Assembly: GCA_021773335.1 (NCBI GenBank)
Contig: JAJFKG010000038.1
Span: forward strand, 62,001-126,000
Reading direction: 5' to 3'
DNA length: 64,000 nt
Source of the DNA: Gammaproteobacteria bacterium
GTDB taxonomy: Bacteria > Pseudomonadota > Gammaproteobacteria > JAJFKG01
Every line of letters starts with the position of its first letter. Position 1 is the first letter of the stretch. Positions 1 to 12,544 of the stretch are shown here, one piece after another. Below the pieces are notes generated by a model that searched no databases, was not told where the DNA came from, and saw nothing but the letters and a program-made list of their open reading frames with translations. Made by a program: the position numbers and the translations under genes.

Positions 1-2
1 TT

Positions 3-818
3 GATAGCATGGAGATAGCCCATCGTGCGTGTTTGCTGTTTAATGTCGATAATGCTTTGCAAGCTGCTGAACAAAGCGCGCGTAACCAAGCGAGTGGACA
101 AGATGATCTATTTGCTGAACCGAGTCAAGAAACAGCGAGCACAAATCATTTGCTACAAACAGACATAGCTGAATGGCGCGACGAGCAACGTCTTGCTGGT
201 GAAAAAGAAACGTTAGGCTTGTATCTTACCGGGCATCCTATGCAGCGTTATCGCCAGGAGCTAAATCACTTTATTACTGCAACGATTGCGCAGTTACGTC
301 CTAATCGTGAGCAATCAGTTGTGGTTGCTGGTCTAGTGATCGCGCTGCGTACCATGAATACGCGCCGAGGTGATCGCATGGCGTTTGTTACCTTAGATGA
401 TCAATCTGGGCGGCTTGAAATCGCTGTCTTTGCCGATGTTTACCAGGAGTATCGCGACTTGTTGGTGAAAGACCAATTGTTGATTATCGAGGGTGAGGTG
501 AATGTTGATGATTATTCAGGTGGTTACAAGATGAGCGCTAAGCGCTTGTTGAGCTTGTCGCAAGCACGCCAGAATTATGCGAAGTACTTATTGGTAAAAT
601 TGCGCGGAACTACCGATTACCAACGGATTTTGCCGCGTTTACAGCAATGTTTACAACCATTTAGCGGGGGGCAATGCCCCGTGGTGATCCAATACCAACG
701 TCATGATGCCAAGGCCAAGATTGTCTTAGGCCCTGAGTGGCGTATTGTTCCCAGCGATGAATTACTGGTAAACTTAGGCGATCTGCTCGGCGAAGAAGAC
801 GTTGAGATGAGTTATTGA
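3..818 (+). CDS. dnaE: DNA polymerase III alpha subunit, C-terminal part (5' end outside window)
   Basis: Catalytic subunit of the replicative polymerase; only the last 271 or so codons are inside the window and the frame is open from the left edge, so the ATG at 9 is internal. Visible are the beta-clamp-binding pentapeptide QDDLF (about residues 31-35 of the fragment; E. coli has QADMF at the same place) and the OB-fold nucleic-acid-binding domain (about 100-175, with [13 protein letters not shown] and [17 protein letters not shown]). The C-terminal tau-binding region follows. accA starts 13 bp after the stop, the same dnaE-accA order as in E. coli. Confidence 0.96.
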   Translation, partial: DSMEIAHRACLLFNVDNALQAAEQSARNQASGQDDLFAEPSQETASTNHLLQTDIAEWRDEQRLAGEKETLGLYLTGHPMQRYRQELNHFITATIAQLRPNREQSVVVAGLVIALRTMNTRRGDRMAFVTLDDQSGRLEIAVFADVYQEYRDLLVKDQLLIIEGEVNVDDYSGGYKMSAKRLLSLSQARQNYAKYLLVKLRGTTDYQRILPRLQQCLQPFSGGQCPVVIQYQRHDAKAKIVLGPEWRIVPSDELLVNLGDLLGEEDVEMSY

Positions 819-831
819 TGGAGATACGTAC

Positions 832-1779
832 ATGAATTTAAATTTTCTTGAATTTGAGCAACCTATCGCTGAGTTGGAAGCGAAGATCGAAGAATTACGC
901 CATGTGGGCAGCGATTCTGAAGTCAATATCTCAGAAGAAATTACGCGCTTAGAAACCAAGAGCGTAGAGTTAACGGAGTCGATTTTTGCCTCACTAACAC
1001 CGTGGCAAATTGCGCAACTAGCGCGTCACCCTTTGCGCCCCTACACCAAAGAATATATTGAACTGATTTTTACGGAATTTGATGAATTGCATGGTGATCG
1101 CCACTATGCTGATGATCATGCGATTGTTGGTGGCATTGCGCGTCTTGATGGTAAGCCGGTGATGGTGATTGGCCAACAGAAAGGCCGTGATACTAAAGAA
1201 AAAGTTAAACGCAACTTTGGTATGCCACATCCTGAAGGTTATCGTAAGGCTTTACGTTTGGCGCAAATGGCAGAGCGTTTTAAAATGCCTATTTTAACTT
1301 TTATTGATACGCCAGGCGCATATCCTGGTATTGGCGCAGAAGAGCGAAATCAAAGTGAAGCTATTGCCAGAAATCTCATGGAATTTTCCAAGCTTAAAAC
1401 CCCAATTATCTGTACGGTGATTGGTGAAGGCTGTTCAGGTGGCGCTCTAGGTATTGGTGTTGGTGATAGCATTATCATGTGCCAATATAGTTATTACTCG
1501 GTGATTTCACCTGAAGGTTGCGCCTCTATCTTATGGAAGAGTGCAGAAAAAGCTGAACAAGCCGCTGATGCGATGTGCATCACCGCAGACAAACTTAAAA
1601 AATATGGTTTGATTGATTTAGTGATTGAAGAACCTTTGGGGGGTGCCCACCGTGATAAAGAAACCATGGCGAAACGTCTCAAACAAGCATTTTCGAGTCA
1701 ACTTGCTGATCTGCAAGCCATGCCAGTTGACGATTTGTTGCAAAGACGCTATCAACGCTTGATGGCGATCGGTGTGTAA
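832..1779 (+). CDS. accA: Acetyl-CoA carboxylase, carboxyltransferase subunit alpha
   Basis: Forms the carboxyltransferase of acetyl-CoA carboxylase with AccD (not in this window) and transfers the carboxyl group from biotin to acetyl-CoA, the first step of fatty acid synthesis. At 315 residues it has the usual length. The N-terminal coiled segment ([19 protein letters not shown]) is typical of the family. The crotonase-fold core carries [20 protein letters not shown] and the glycine-rich [15 protein letters not shown] that shapes the oxyanion site. The start at 832 is supported by GGAGA at 820-824. Probably co-transcribed with dnaE and tilS. Confidence 0.97.
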   Translation: MNLNFLEFEQPIAELEAKIEELRHVGSDSEVNISEEITRLETKSVELTESIFASLTPWQIAQLARHPLRPYTKEYIELIFTEFDELHGDRHYADDHAIVGGIARLDGKPVMVIGQQKGRDTKEKVKRNFGMPHPEGYRKALRLAQMAERFKMPILTFIDTPGAYPGIGAEERNQSEAIARNLMEFSKLKTPIICTVIGEGCSGGALGIGVGDSIIMCQYSYYSVISPEGCASILWKSAEKAEQAADAMCITADKLKKYGLIDLVIEEPLGGAHRDKETMAKRLKQAFSSQLADLQAMPVDDLLQRRYQRLMAIGV

Positions 1780-1810
1780 ATATGCGCTGTAACACGCTTA
1801 TTATTACTGA

Positions 1811-3127
1811 ATGATGTCGACGCCGTTAATTACAGAATTCCCTCATATTCTACAGGATTTATTACAGCAGCGTGCTGAACAATCTACTGCTGCATTACGT
1901 ACAATTTATATTGCGTATAGTGGTGGCTTAGATTCACACGTCTTATTGCATTTGCTCCGGAATTTGCAAGCTGACTTTCCAGAACTAACGTTATGTGCTT
2001 TGCATGTCAATCATGGCTTGCAGGCATCGGCACAGGCTTGGGCGCAACATTGCCAACAAGTGTGTGCTGATTTAACTATCCATTGCGAACTGCTCACTGT
2101 CGCTGCGCAAGCTGAACCCGGACAAAGCCCAGAGGCGGGCGCACGCCATGCACGTTATACGGCTTTTGCACAATATATCGATACACACAGTGTATTGTTA
2201 ACTGCACACCAGCAAGATGACCAAGCAGAGACGTTACTATTGCAGTTGTTGCGAGGGGCAGGGGATAGAGGTTTGGCGTGCATGCCGCTGTTAATGCCCT
2301 TTGCGCAGGGATATTTACTTAGACCTCTATTGAATTTTCCACGTCAACAGTTAGCAGACTATGCACATGCTCAGCAATTAAAGTGGATTGAAGATGATAG
2401 CAATTTGGATCAGCGCTTTGACCGTAATTATTTGCGCCATGAAGTCATGCCACGCTTAAAACAGCGCTGGCCAGCGACAAGTAGAGTGTTAGCGCGTTCA
2501 GCACGTCATTATGCTCAGCATAGTCATTTGTTAAATGATATCGCCGCGCAGGATTATCAAGACTTGATGTGCAAGAAAGAGCAAGCATTAATGTTGGCTG
2601 GCTTAGCACAGCTATCTACTTGTCGCCAAGCCAATGTGATTCGTTATTGGTTAAGGTGTTTGGAACTGCCATTACCCAGTGAAAAGCAGCTGCAGTTAAT
2701 TTTTACGGATGTCATTGCCGCGCGTGATGATGCTAATCCCACACTCAGTTGGCCAGGTGTACAAGTGCATCGGTATGCCGGATGCTTGTATGCATGCATG
2801 CCATTACCGCCGATCGCATCAGATTGGCAAGCACGCTGGGATTTGTGCAGTGACTTAATGTTGCCTGGCGGCTTGGGGACCTTGAGCCCAGAACACTTAC
2901 AAATTGAGCAATTACGTGCGGCACTCAAGCCCTCAGCGACAACTGCTGTGACAGTACGTTTTCGCCGCGGGGGAGAGCGTTGCCATCCACAAGGCCGCCA
3001 AGGCTCCCATCCACTCAAAAAATTGATGCAAGAGTGGGGGATTCCTCCCTGGTTGCGTAACCGTGTGCCCTTGATTTACTGGAATGAGCAATTGGTGGCC
3101 GTTGTTGGGTATTGTATTTGTGTCTGA
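1811..3127 (+). CDS. tilS: tRNA(Ile)-lysidine synthase
   Basis: Converts the wobble C34 of the AUA-reading tRNA-Ile to lysidine with ATP and lysine, which changes both amino-acid and codon identity. The PP-loop ATP-pyrophosphatase motif SGGLDS is at residues 37-42 and is followed by LHVNHGLQ and AHQQDDQAETLLLQLLRGAG, both family hallmarks. The C-terminal domain (about 360-438, FRRGGERCHPQGR, LKKLMQEWGIPPWLRNRVPL) matches the TilS C-terminal tRNA-binding module. Two consecutive ATG codons at 1811 and 1814 make the exact start uncertain by one residue. It lies 31 bp after accA. Confidence 0.95.
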   Translation: MMSTPLITEFPHILQDLLQQRAEQSTAALRTIYIAYSGGLDSHVLLHLLRNLQADFPELTLCALHVNHGLQASAQAWAQHCQQVCADLTIHCELLTVAAQAEPGQSPEAGARHARYTAFAQYIDTHSVLLTAHQQDDQAETLLLQLLRGAGDRGLACMPLLMPFAQGYLLRPLLNFPRQQLADYAHAQQLKWIEDDSNLDQRFDRNYLRHEVMPRLKQRWPATSRVLARSARHYAQHSHLLNDIAAQDYQDLMCKKEQALMLAGLAQLSTCRQANVIRYWLRCLELPLPSEKQLQLIFTDVIAARDDANPTLSWPGVQVHRYAGCLYACMPLPPIASDWQARWDLCSDLMLPGGLGTLSPEHLQIEQLRAALKPSATTAVTVRFRRGGERCHPQGRQGSHPLKKLMQEWGIPPWLRNRVPLIYWNEQLVAVVGYCICV

Positions 3128-3166
3128 TTTTTGAACAAACCTTCTTTTACACCGTCTGCGGACGCC

Positions 3167-3194
3167 TTGTCATCATCAGGCACGGTGGTACAAT
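3167..3194 (+). promoter_or_regulatory. Sigma-70-type promoter of pyrG
   Basis: TTGTCA at 3167-3172 and TACAAT at 3189-3194 are separated by 16 bp, and the -10 is extended (TGG immediately before TACAAT). It lies about 48 bp upstream of the pyrG start in the tilS-pyrG gap. This is seen directly in the sequence; activity is inferred. Confidence 0.6.
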
Positions 3195-3217
3195 GGCGCC
3201 TGCTCTTCAAGTTATAA

Positions 3218-4945
<1,728 letters not shown>

Positions 4946-4958
4946 AAAGGTAATACTC

Positions 4959-7055
<2,097 letters not shown>

Positions 7056-7056
<1 letters not shown>

Positions 7057-7325
7057 TGAAAATTCTCGTCACACTGCTTATTATTTTGTTGCTCAGTTTG
7101 CAATATAAGTTGTGGTTTGACCATGGTGGAGTGCGTGAAGTGCTGCGTTTGCGTCACGAGGTTGCTCAGCAAGAAAAGGATAACGCCAAGTTGCGTGATC
7201 GCAATAAAGCCCTGCAAGCTGAAGTTGATGATCTTAAACAAGGCCATGCCGCTGTCGAAGAGCGCGCCCGCACTGAGCTTGGCATGGTGAAAAAAAATGA
7301 AACCTTTTATCAAGTGGTTAAGTAA
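7056..7325 (+). CDS. ftsB: Cell division protein FtsB
   Basis: Small bitopic inner-membrane protein of the divisome that pairs with FtsL and FtsQ. It has a short cytoplasmic N-terminus, one transmembrane helix (about residues 3-18, ILVTLLIILLLSLQYKLWF) and a periplasmic coiled coil (RHEVAQQEKDNAKLRDRNKALQ...). The end carries the conserved ERARTELGMVKKNETFYQVV. Length 89 fits. In many relatives ispD follows; here the next gene is a convergent unknown protein, consistent with the organism using the mevalonate rather than the MEP route. Confidence 0.92.
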
Positions 7326-7348
7326 GATTTATTTTTAAAATCACGCGA

Positions 7349-9580
7349 TTATTTGTTGCTCGAAGACGCTGCTGCAGGGCCGGGTTGGAAAGTGCTCACG
7401 TATTTTTCAAATGTATCGATCATTTGCGGAGCATCTGCACTTGGATCCGTGATAGAAAATTCGAGCTGTTCCCAATTAATCGTGCTAATTTTCGTTTCTA
7501 GCCATTTTCTAGCTTCAGTTGCTGCGGCTTGAACGGCAAACGATGGTTGCTGAGCATGTGGATTAATGAGGTTTAGCAATGTCGACACTGCGCTTTGCGC
7601 ATTTGACGTTTTTGGTGGACGCAGTAAAACCCCGTCGTCGAAGAAGGTTGGTGAGTTTACTAATGCCTGTTGGGTTGTAGCTACTCTAGGTGGAGCATCT
7701 TCTGGATCGAAGAAGCTTAAAAAACTATCCCAGCCTGGGTTGCGCTTGTGGTTAACAATCATGGCAAGACGAGCAATCAGCTTATCGAGTGTAGCATCGT
7801 CGGGAATAGTAGAAGCATTGGCATTGATCAATTCCTGGCGCAACTGATAAAAACACTCTATTTTCTTGCTGCCTTTTGCATCAGTTTGTAGCCTTGTTAT
7901 TTGTTGTTCGACAAAATGCCACAAATAGACTTGGATTAATGCCCTTTGCAAACTGGGCTGACTAATTTTCTGAAAATACGCAGCCAAACTCGCTTGATCT
8001 GAGATTGGCACACTGGAGCTTGAGGCACTGGAGCTTGCAGTACTGGAACTTGGGGTGCTTGACACATTTTGCCAAGACTCATTAAGCTTGTTTCGCAAGC
8101 GAAGCACCATATAATCATCGCGAGCCAATTCAAAAAATTTAGTTAACAGCGTCTTGAAATCCTTATATGCGCTACCTACTATCGGATTGTTTTTATAAGC
8201 CTCACAATCAATCAGCGCGCTTAGTGTGCCATAAAGTTTATCAGGGTCAATGTCTTCATCCTTGTTATTCTTGATAATATGCGCCAGCATTGCCAGCGTG
8301 AAATAATCATGCTGTGGTTCTCGAACGCTTGGATGGCCTATGCTTAGATATGATTCAATATCAAGAGTCGGTGCTTCGTTTTCCTTTTCCTTTATAAGAA
8401 ATTGCGCAAAGAACTTTACTGTTTTTTCTTTAACGGAAGCTTCATGAAATAGTGCTTGTAAGCTAAAGCCCTTTGGCGCAATAAACTTAGCATCTGCAAA
8501 TAACGTTAGCATATGTCGATACAGTCGTTTGAGTTTGGCTGCCGCTCTGACGTCAGGCTTGTGATTGGGCGCAAGCCGAGCAAGTGCGTCTTGCCAGCGC
8601 TTGATATCATCAACGTGCATCCAGAGGCGCTGAAAGTGGTCCATTAGTCTGCTGGGCTCAACGCCAATTTCACAATTTATTAACCATTGTTCAATTAATT
8701 TAGCAATTATCCAAGCACTAAGTCGACCGGTAACTTCAGCAGGATTTAACAACGAAGCTTGCTCAGTGTGGTCTTTATCCAACGATTGTGTTGATGGAGC
8801 AAGCATGTGCTTTAGAAATGTACTGTACGTGTCAGCTCTTTCGAAAAGTCCCATAGAGTCTTTGGATGAGTTTAGCCTGCTTAACAAATCGTGCGCCTTT
8901 TGTTGCTTCTCAGTGAGCTGCCACTTCACATCAGCATCGTCGTAACGGTTTCTGAGCGAATCATAATAGAGAAACATTGTCCTGCCGTTGGTTCGTAAGG
9001 CCAGCCAAAGCCTATTGGCATGGATAGCTTGTTGAGTATCTTTTTCATTTTGCGTACGTTGCTGCAAGCAAGCATCGATTTGTTGCTCAAATGCGTGCTC
9101 AAACAGTGCTAATGTCGCATTAATCACAGTCGCGGGTATATTTGTTTTGTCACCAATTATGTGTTTTGGTTGCTGGGCAAATAAAAACTGCAACACATCA
9201 AGGCTTGTTGCATCTGCCAAGATGTCCCCGAAAGCGGCGATGATTTCTGGTGTGAATAGTTCTTGTTTTGACTCGGCATTAGCTGATGTTGACGAGGACG
9301 CACTGCTAGCAGCTTCTGGGTCTGCTTTTATTGAGATTTTCTCGGCTGCAGCGGTAATCGCGACGTGGATCTGGGTATGAGCAAAAGCCTGTGTGCGTGT
9401 GTCCTTGAGGTTGGTTTCGGCCACTTGATAGAGTGCCTCAACAGCGCTAGTTAGCTCGTCTGTTGTTGGAACCGAGGTTGTTGAGCTACCGGCTGCTGAT
9501 TGCGATGCATAGCTTGGACTGTCTGCAGCGACTGAATTTGAACTGCCGTCACTTTGCGGTTGAAGTGCTTCAAAAAACAT
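7349..9580 (-). CDS. Unrecognised large Ser/Ala-rich protein, possible secreted effector
   Basis: I do not recognise a family. The 743-residue product has no signal peptide and no clear membrane segment. It reads as a mostly helical protein with Ser/Ala/Thr-rich low-complexity tracts near the N-terminus (about 10-45 and 90-105) and in the middle (about 505-530). The middle tract is encoded by three 15-bp tandem repeats at 8011-8055. The C-terminus ends in a short Ser-rich tail (PGPAAASSSNK). It lies alone, convergent to ftsB and just beyond the mevalonate operon. Its size, solubility and low-complexity linkers resemble effectors of intracellular gammaproteobacteria, but no catalytic motif or secretion signal is identifiable, so this is only an inference. 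Confidence 0.6.
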   Translation of the reverse strand: MFFEALQPQSDGSSNSVAADSPSYASQSAAGSSTTSVPTTDELTSAVEALYQVAETNLKDTRTQAFAHTQIHVAITAAAEKISIKADPEAASSASSSTSANAESKQELFTPEIIAAFGDILADATSLDVLQFLFAQQPKHIIGDKTNIPATVINATLALFEHAFEQQIDACLQQRTQNEKDTQQAIHANRLWLALRTNGRTMFLYYDSLRNRYDDADVKWQLTEKQQKAHDLLSRLNSSKDSMGLFERADTYSTFLKHMLAPSTQSLDKDHTEQASLLNPAEVTGRLSAWIIAKLIEQWLINCEIGVEPSRLMDHFQRLWMHVDDIKRWQDALARLAPNHKPDVRAAAKLKRLYRHMLTLFADAKFIAPKGFSLQALFHEASVKEKTVKFFAQFLIKEKENEAPTLDIESYLSIGHPSVREPQHDYFTLAMLAHIIKNNKDEDIDPDKLYGTLSALIDCEAYKNNPIVGSAYKDFKTLLTKFFELARDDYMVLRLRNKLNESWQNVSSTPSSSTASSSASSSSVPISDQASLAAYFQKISQPSLQRALIQVYLWHFVEQQITRLQTDAKGSKKIECFYQLRQELINANASTIPDDATLDKLIARLAMIVNHKRNPGWDSFLSFFDPEDAPPRVATTQQALVNSPTFFDDGVLLRPPKTSNAQSAVSTLLNLINPHAQQPSFAVQAAATEARKWLETKISTINWEQLEFSITDPSADAPQMIDTFEKYVSTFQPGPAAASSSNK
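8011..8055 (-). repeat. 15-bp tandem repeat (3 units) inside the Ser-rich linker
   Basis: Three imperfect 15-bp units at 8011-8025, 8026-8040 and 8041-8055 (plus-strand form cactggagcttgagg). In the gene they encode Ser/Thr/Ala-rich pentapeptides. The unit length is a multiple of three, so copy-number change would keep the frame. Confidence 0.8.
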
Positions 9581-9827
9581 AAAGTATATTTCCTGCTGAG
9601 TGTAATTGCCGTGGGTGCCTATCGGGCATGTATCGATCAGGTATGGGCGCTATATACGTAAAGAAGGGCAATATTAATACAATTTTTGTGTTCAGGCAAC
9701 TGTTTAGTCAGTTAAAAATGGCAGCATTATTTTTTGCATTTTTTGTGAAGTGAAGTCAGCCTCAGGCTTGGCCCATCATTTTTAGGATCTTTTTTGATTC
9801 ATCGTGTTCGCAGGTAGTCTAATTGCC

Positions 9828-10715
9828 TTACAAGCTAATTAAATCAAACGCCAAATCTTGTGGCGGCGCTTGTTTCCACAGACTTAAAACGTGGCCACCG
9901 TCACCTGAGCCAGTCGGTTTGACCGCACAGGCGCCGGCACGCAGGAGGGCGTTGATGTGGGTATCAACTTTACCTTGCGCCAAGCCCCATTCGCGGAAGC
10001 AATTAGCGGCTTTATTGATAGCGTCACGTAGAATAGGGTAACCGCGTTCTTCATTGAGCTGTAACGCTTCTAAAGCATCGAGGGCGCTTTCTTGCATTTC
10101 TTCATCGATGCGTTTGGCAAGTTCGACGTTGCTTTCCCATAGCTTTTTCACTTTATTGATGCAATCCGAGGTTTTGCATAATTGTTCTGACGAGGATAAA
10201 TACCATTGTGGTTGCCATTTGCTTTGGATAGTTTTACGCGTGCCATTGCGTTCGAAATACAAACCTTGTTCAGCAATCACCACGGCAATATCTAAGCCAC
10301 TGCTTTCGCCATGAAATAAATCTTCAAGGCGACAAGAAAATTCATGCAATTCATCTTCTTTAATTAAGCCTTGGCTCACAAACCAGCGTCCAGTAGCAAC
10401 GCACAGGGTCGCTGATGCCCCCATGCAAGCTCCGATGGGAATATTGGTATCGATTTGAAAGCGCCCACGGATATCACCGATAGGTTTGTTAATCATTTCC
10501 AAACCTTGTTCTAATACGCTCCAGAACAAGAGGTGTAACTCATCAGCCGTGGAGCCTTCGAAACCTGCATGTACAGGTTCATCCGTGGCAGTATAGGTCA
10601 GGGTTAAGCCGCGACTTTTAACTGGAAAAACGATCGCAGGGCAGCCGCGCAATACGGCATGCTCGCCAGCAAGAATAAACTTTCCATAGCTAGTCGTAGT
10701 AAAATCACAAGACAT
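9828..10715 (-). CDS. mvk: Mevalonate kinase (GHMP kinase family)
   Basis: Phosphorylates mevalonate to 5-phosphomevalonate in the lower mevalonate pathway. GHMP motifs are visible: motif 1 GKFILAGEHAVLRGCPAIVFP near the N-terminus, motif 2 IPIGACMGASATLC (ATP loop) and motif 3 VKPTGSGDGGHVL near the C-terminus. The GEHAV sequence favours mevalonate kinase over the other GHMP enzymes of the operon. The ATG at 10715 has AAGGAAC as ribosome site and overlaps the end of mvaD by 11 bp, so it is the last gene of the operon. Length 295 is normal. The symbol is by function; orthology was not tested. Confidence 0.85.
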   Translation of the reverse strand: MSCDFTTTSYGKFILAGEHAVLRGCPAIVFPVKSRGLTLTYTATDEPVHAGFEGSTADELHLLFWSVLEQGLEMINKPIGDIRGRFQIDTNIPIGACMGASATLCVATGRWFVSQGLIKEDELHEFSCRLEDLFHGESSGLDIAVVIAEQGLYFERNGTRKTIQSKWQPQWYLSSSEQLCKTSDCINKVKKLWESNVELAKRIDEEMQESALDALEALQLNEERGYPILRDAINKAANCFREWGLAQGKVDTHINALLRAGACAVKPTGSGDGGHVLSLWKQAPPQDLAFDLISL

Positions 10716-11649
10716 GATAATGTTCCTTCAATTGTTGCCGGGTTTGTTGGGCCAGTGCTTGTTGATCGGGGCGCCATAACAAATGCACATTTGGACCAGC
10801 ATCCATGGTGACCAGCGGGCCGTCTTTATGGTCCTGCCATACGCGGCGCATTTGCTCCAAGACTGCAAATGTGTCTGCGGTGAAATAACCAAACGGTGGT
10901 TCTGCGGTTTCAAATAAGGCGTGCATATCCCAAAATTCTTGCCAAGTGATGTGATAGGCTTGTCGCCAATCTTGTTGCTCGAAGGCCGTGAGTAAATTAT
11001 CTAAACGCGCTTCTGCACGTGCGATACGTCCGTTGAATAAGCTACTGCTAGGAACACGTAAATGGGCGGCACTGGTGGCAACTTCTTTGGCGGCAGCACC
11101 GACAACAACCACTTGATGTAATAATTCAGGGTAAGGTAGCTCTACTGTTTCAACCGTATCTTCACGCCATAGGCACCAGGGTGAGTAAAAAGAACGACAA
11201 GATGAGCCTGAACCTTTACGGCTTAGCTGCGCCATCTTTGTGATCTTTGGTAGTTCGCGCTGAGTAAGTTCTGCGAGTGCGGTGCACGCAACACGTGTCA
11301 AGGCAGCAAAGCTTGCCGCGGAACTAGCGAGTCCACAATTCGCTGGGAAGTTATTGCCGGAGCGAATAATAAAGTGGCCTTGATAGTTAAATTGTTGTTT
11401 CAAAAAATTTAAATGCTTAATAAAGCGTTGTTGGCCGGTATCGGATAATGCTAAAAGGTCACAGTCATCGCGCGCAATGGCTTGCCAACTATCTTGGCCT
11501 GCGTCAGTCGCTTCTAATTCGACAAAGCTCAGTAATTCATTCAAGGTATATGAGATCGATGCATTCGTTGGTAAGTTAACACTGGCATCGATTTTTCCCA
11601 TATATTTAATGAGAGCAATGTTGGAGGGGGCTTTATCAAGCCATTTCAT
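10705..11649 (-). CDS. mvaD: Diphosphomevalonate decarboxylase
   Basis: Converts mevalonate 5-diphosphate to isopentenyl diphosphate with ATP. Signature elements: APSNIALIKYMGK at the N-terminus, the loop NFPANCGLASSAASFAALT, the highly characteristic SRKGSGSSCRSFY, and TMDAGPNVHLLW near the end. I chose the ATG at 11649 (product begins MKWLDKAPSN) rather than the one at 11655 because the AGGAG at this site is then 9 nt away instead of 3. It overlaps phosphomevalonate kinase upstream and mevalonate kinase downstream, indicating tight translational coupling. Confidence 0.93.
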   Translation of the reverse strand: MKWLDKAPSNIALIKYMGKIDASVNLPTNASISYTLNELLSFVELEATDAGQDSWQAIARDDCDLLALSDTGQQRFIKHLNFLKQQFNYQGHFIIRSGNNFPANCGLASSAASFAALTRVACTALAELTQRELPKITKMAQLSRKGSGSSCRSFYSPWCLWREDTVETVELPYPELLHQVVVVGAAAKEVATSAAHLRVPSSSLFNGRIARAEARLDNLLTAFEQQDWRQAYHITWQEFWDMHALFETAEPPFGYFTADTFAVLEQMRRVWQDHKDGPLVTMDAGPNVHLLWRPDQQALAQQTRQQLKEHYHVL

Positions 11650-12538
11650 AATCATTAACTCCTATACCTGTGGTCAGATCGGCTTGGCTTGCAACTAAGT
11701 GCAACGATTGTTGTTGGGCCCATGTGCGAAAAGCGTAATCATCTGCGGTGGCTGTTATGACTAGCACCACATCTGCGCCAAGTGCGCCACAGCCCTTGGC
11801 AGCTTTGACTAAGGGATTATTATGTAAGGTGTTTAAGAGGTTTTGCGTTGTCGGTGTCACAAAGCCAAGCTCTGCAAGTAACTGTGCATATTGTTCGACG
11901 CATTCGACAAATTGCGCGCTGCTGTTGGTTTCAGCCGTAGTTAAACTGGCATAAGCTTTTTCAACAACGTCTGCCAATGCTTGGCTAGGAAAACTGCCCA
12001 AACTTGCTAAGTGTTCATGGGTTGCAACTTTATGCCCCGTGCGTAACAAATAAAAATTGATATCGCTGAATGGCCACGCGCAAGCAGCTAGCTGATTATT
12101 AGCAGAGTGATAATACGTGATTTGACCATTCAATTGCGCGACGATGTCCAAACCACTTGGTGCTGTGCCTTGGCCATTCCAAGCGTAGTTTTGGTAGCGC
12201 TTAATCATCGCTGGATAATCTTCAGGATTAAGTACTTCTATGCATTGTAAGAATGTTAGTAACAATGCGTATTGTGCGCTGGAAGCACCAAAGCCCCCTG
12301 CTCCGGTATGAGGATCGCGAAATTCTAAGTGGTAATGGTGCAATATATCGAGATGCGCCTGCGCAAGATTGTAGGCTGGCGAGTGCGCTGGAAATGGGTT
12401 GGTTGTCACAGTCTCCGTTGGGCTGATAGCTAGCTCAAAGCGCGGTGCTGTGGCGGCGATGAGCGCGGGCCCATTGACCAAAGCAAGATACTCGCCGAGC
12501 ATAAACGTCTTACTGGGGATCGATAAACGCAACGCCAA
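11636..12538 (-). CDS. Probable phosphomevalonate kinase (GHMP kinase family)
   Basis: GHMP-fold kinase of 300 residues, placed between HMG-CoA reductase and diphosphomevalonate decarboxylase. Motif 1 is SKTFMLGEYLALVNGPALIAA, motif 2 GAGGFGASSAQYALL, and motif 3 GCGALGADVVLVI. The GEY (instead of GEH) and the operon position fit phosphomevalonate kinase, the one lower-pathway step not otherwise covered; it is the least certain of the four assignments. The apparent start is a TTG at 12538, 9 bp from the HMG-CoA reductase stop, with AGAGG about 13 nt upstream. Confidence 0.75.
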   Translation of the reverse strand: MALRLSIPSKTFMLGEYLALVNGPALIAATAPRFELAISPTETVTTNPFPAHSPAYNLAQAHLDILHHYHLEFRDPHTGAGGFGASSAQYALLLTFLQCIEVLNPEDYPAMIKRYQNYAWNGQGTAPSGLDIVAQLNGQITYYHSANNQLAACAWPFSDINFYLLRTGHKVATHEHLASLGSFPSQALADVVEKAYASLTTAETNSSAQFVECVEQYAQLLAELGFVTPTTQNLLNTLHNNPLVKAAKGCGALGADVVLVITATADDYAFRTWAQQQSLHLVASQADLTTGIGVNDYEMA

Positions 12539-12544
12539 TGGAAA

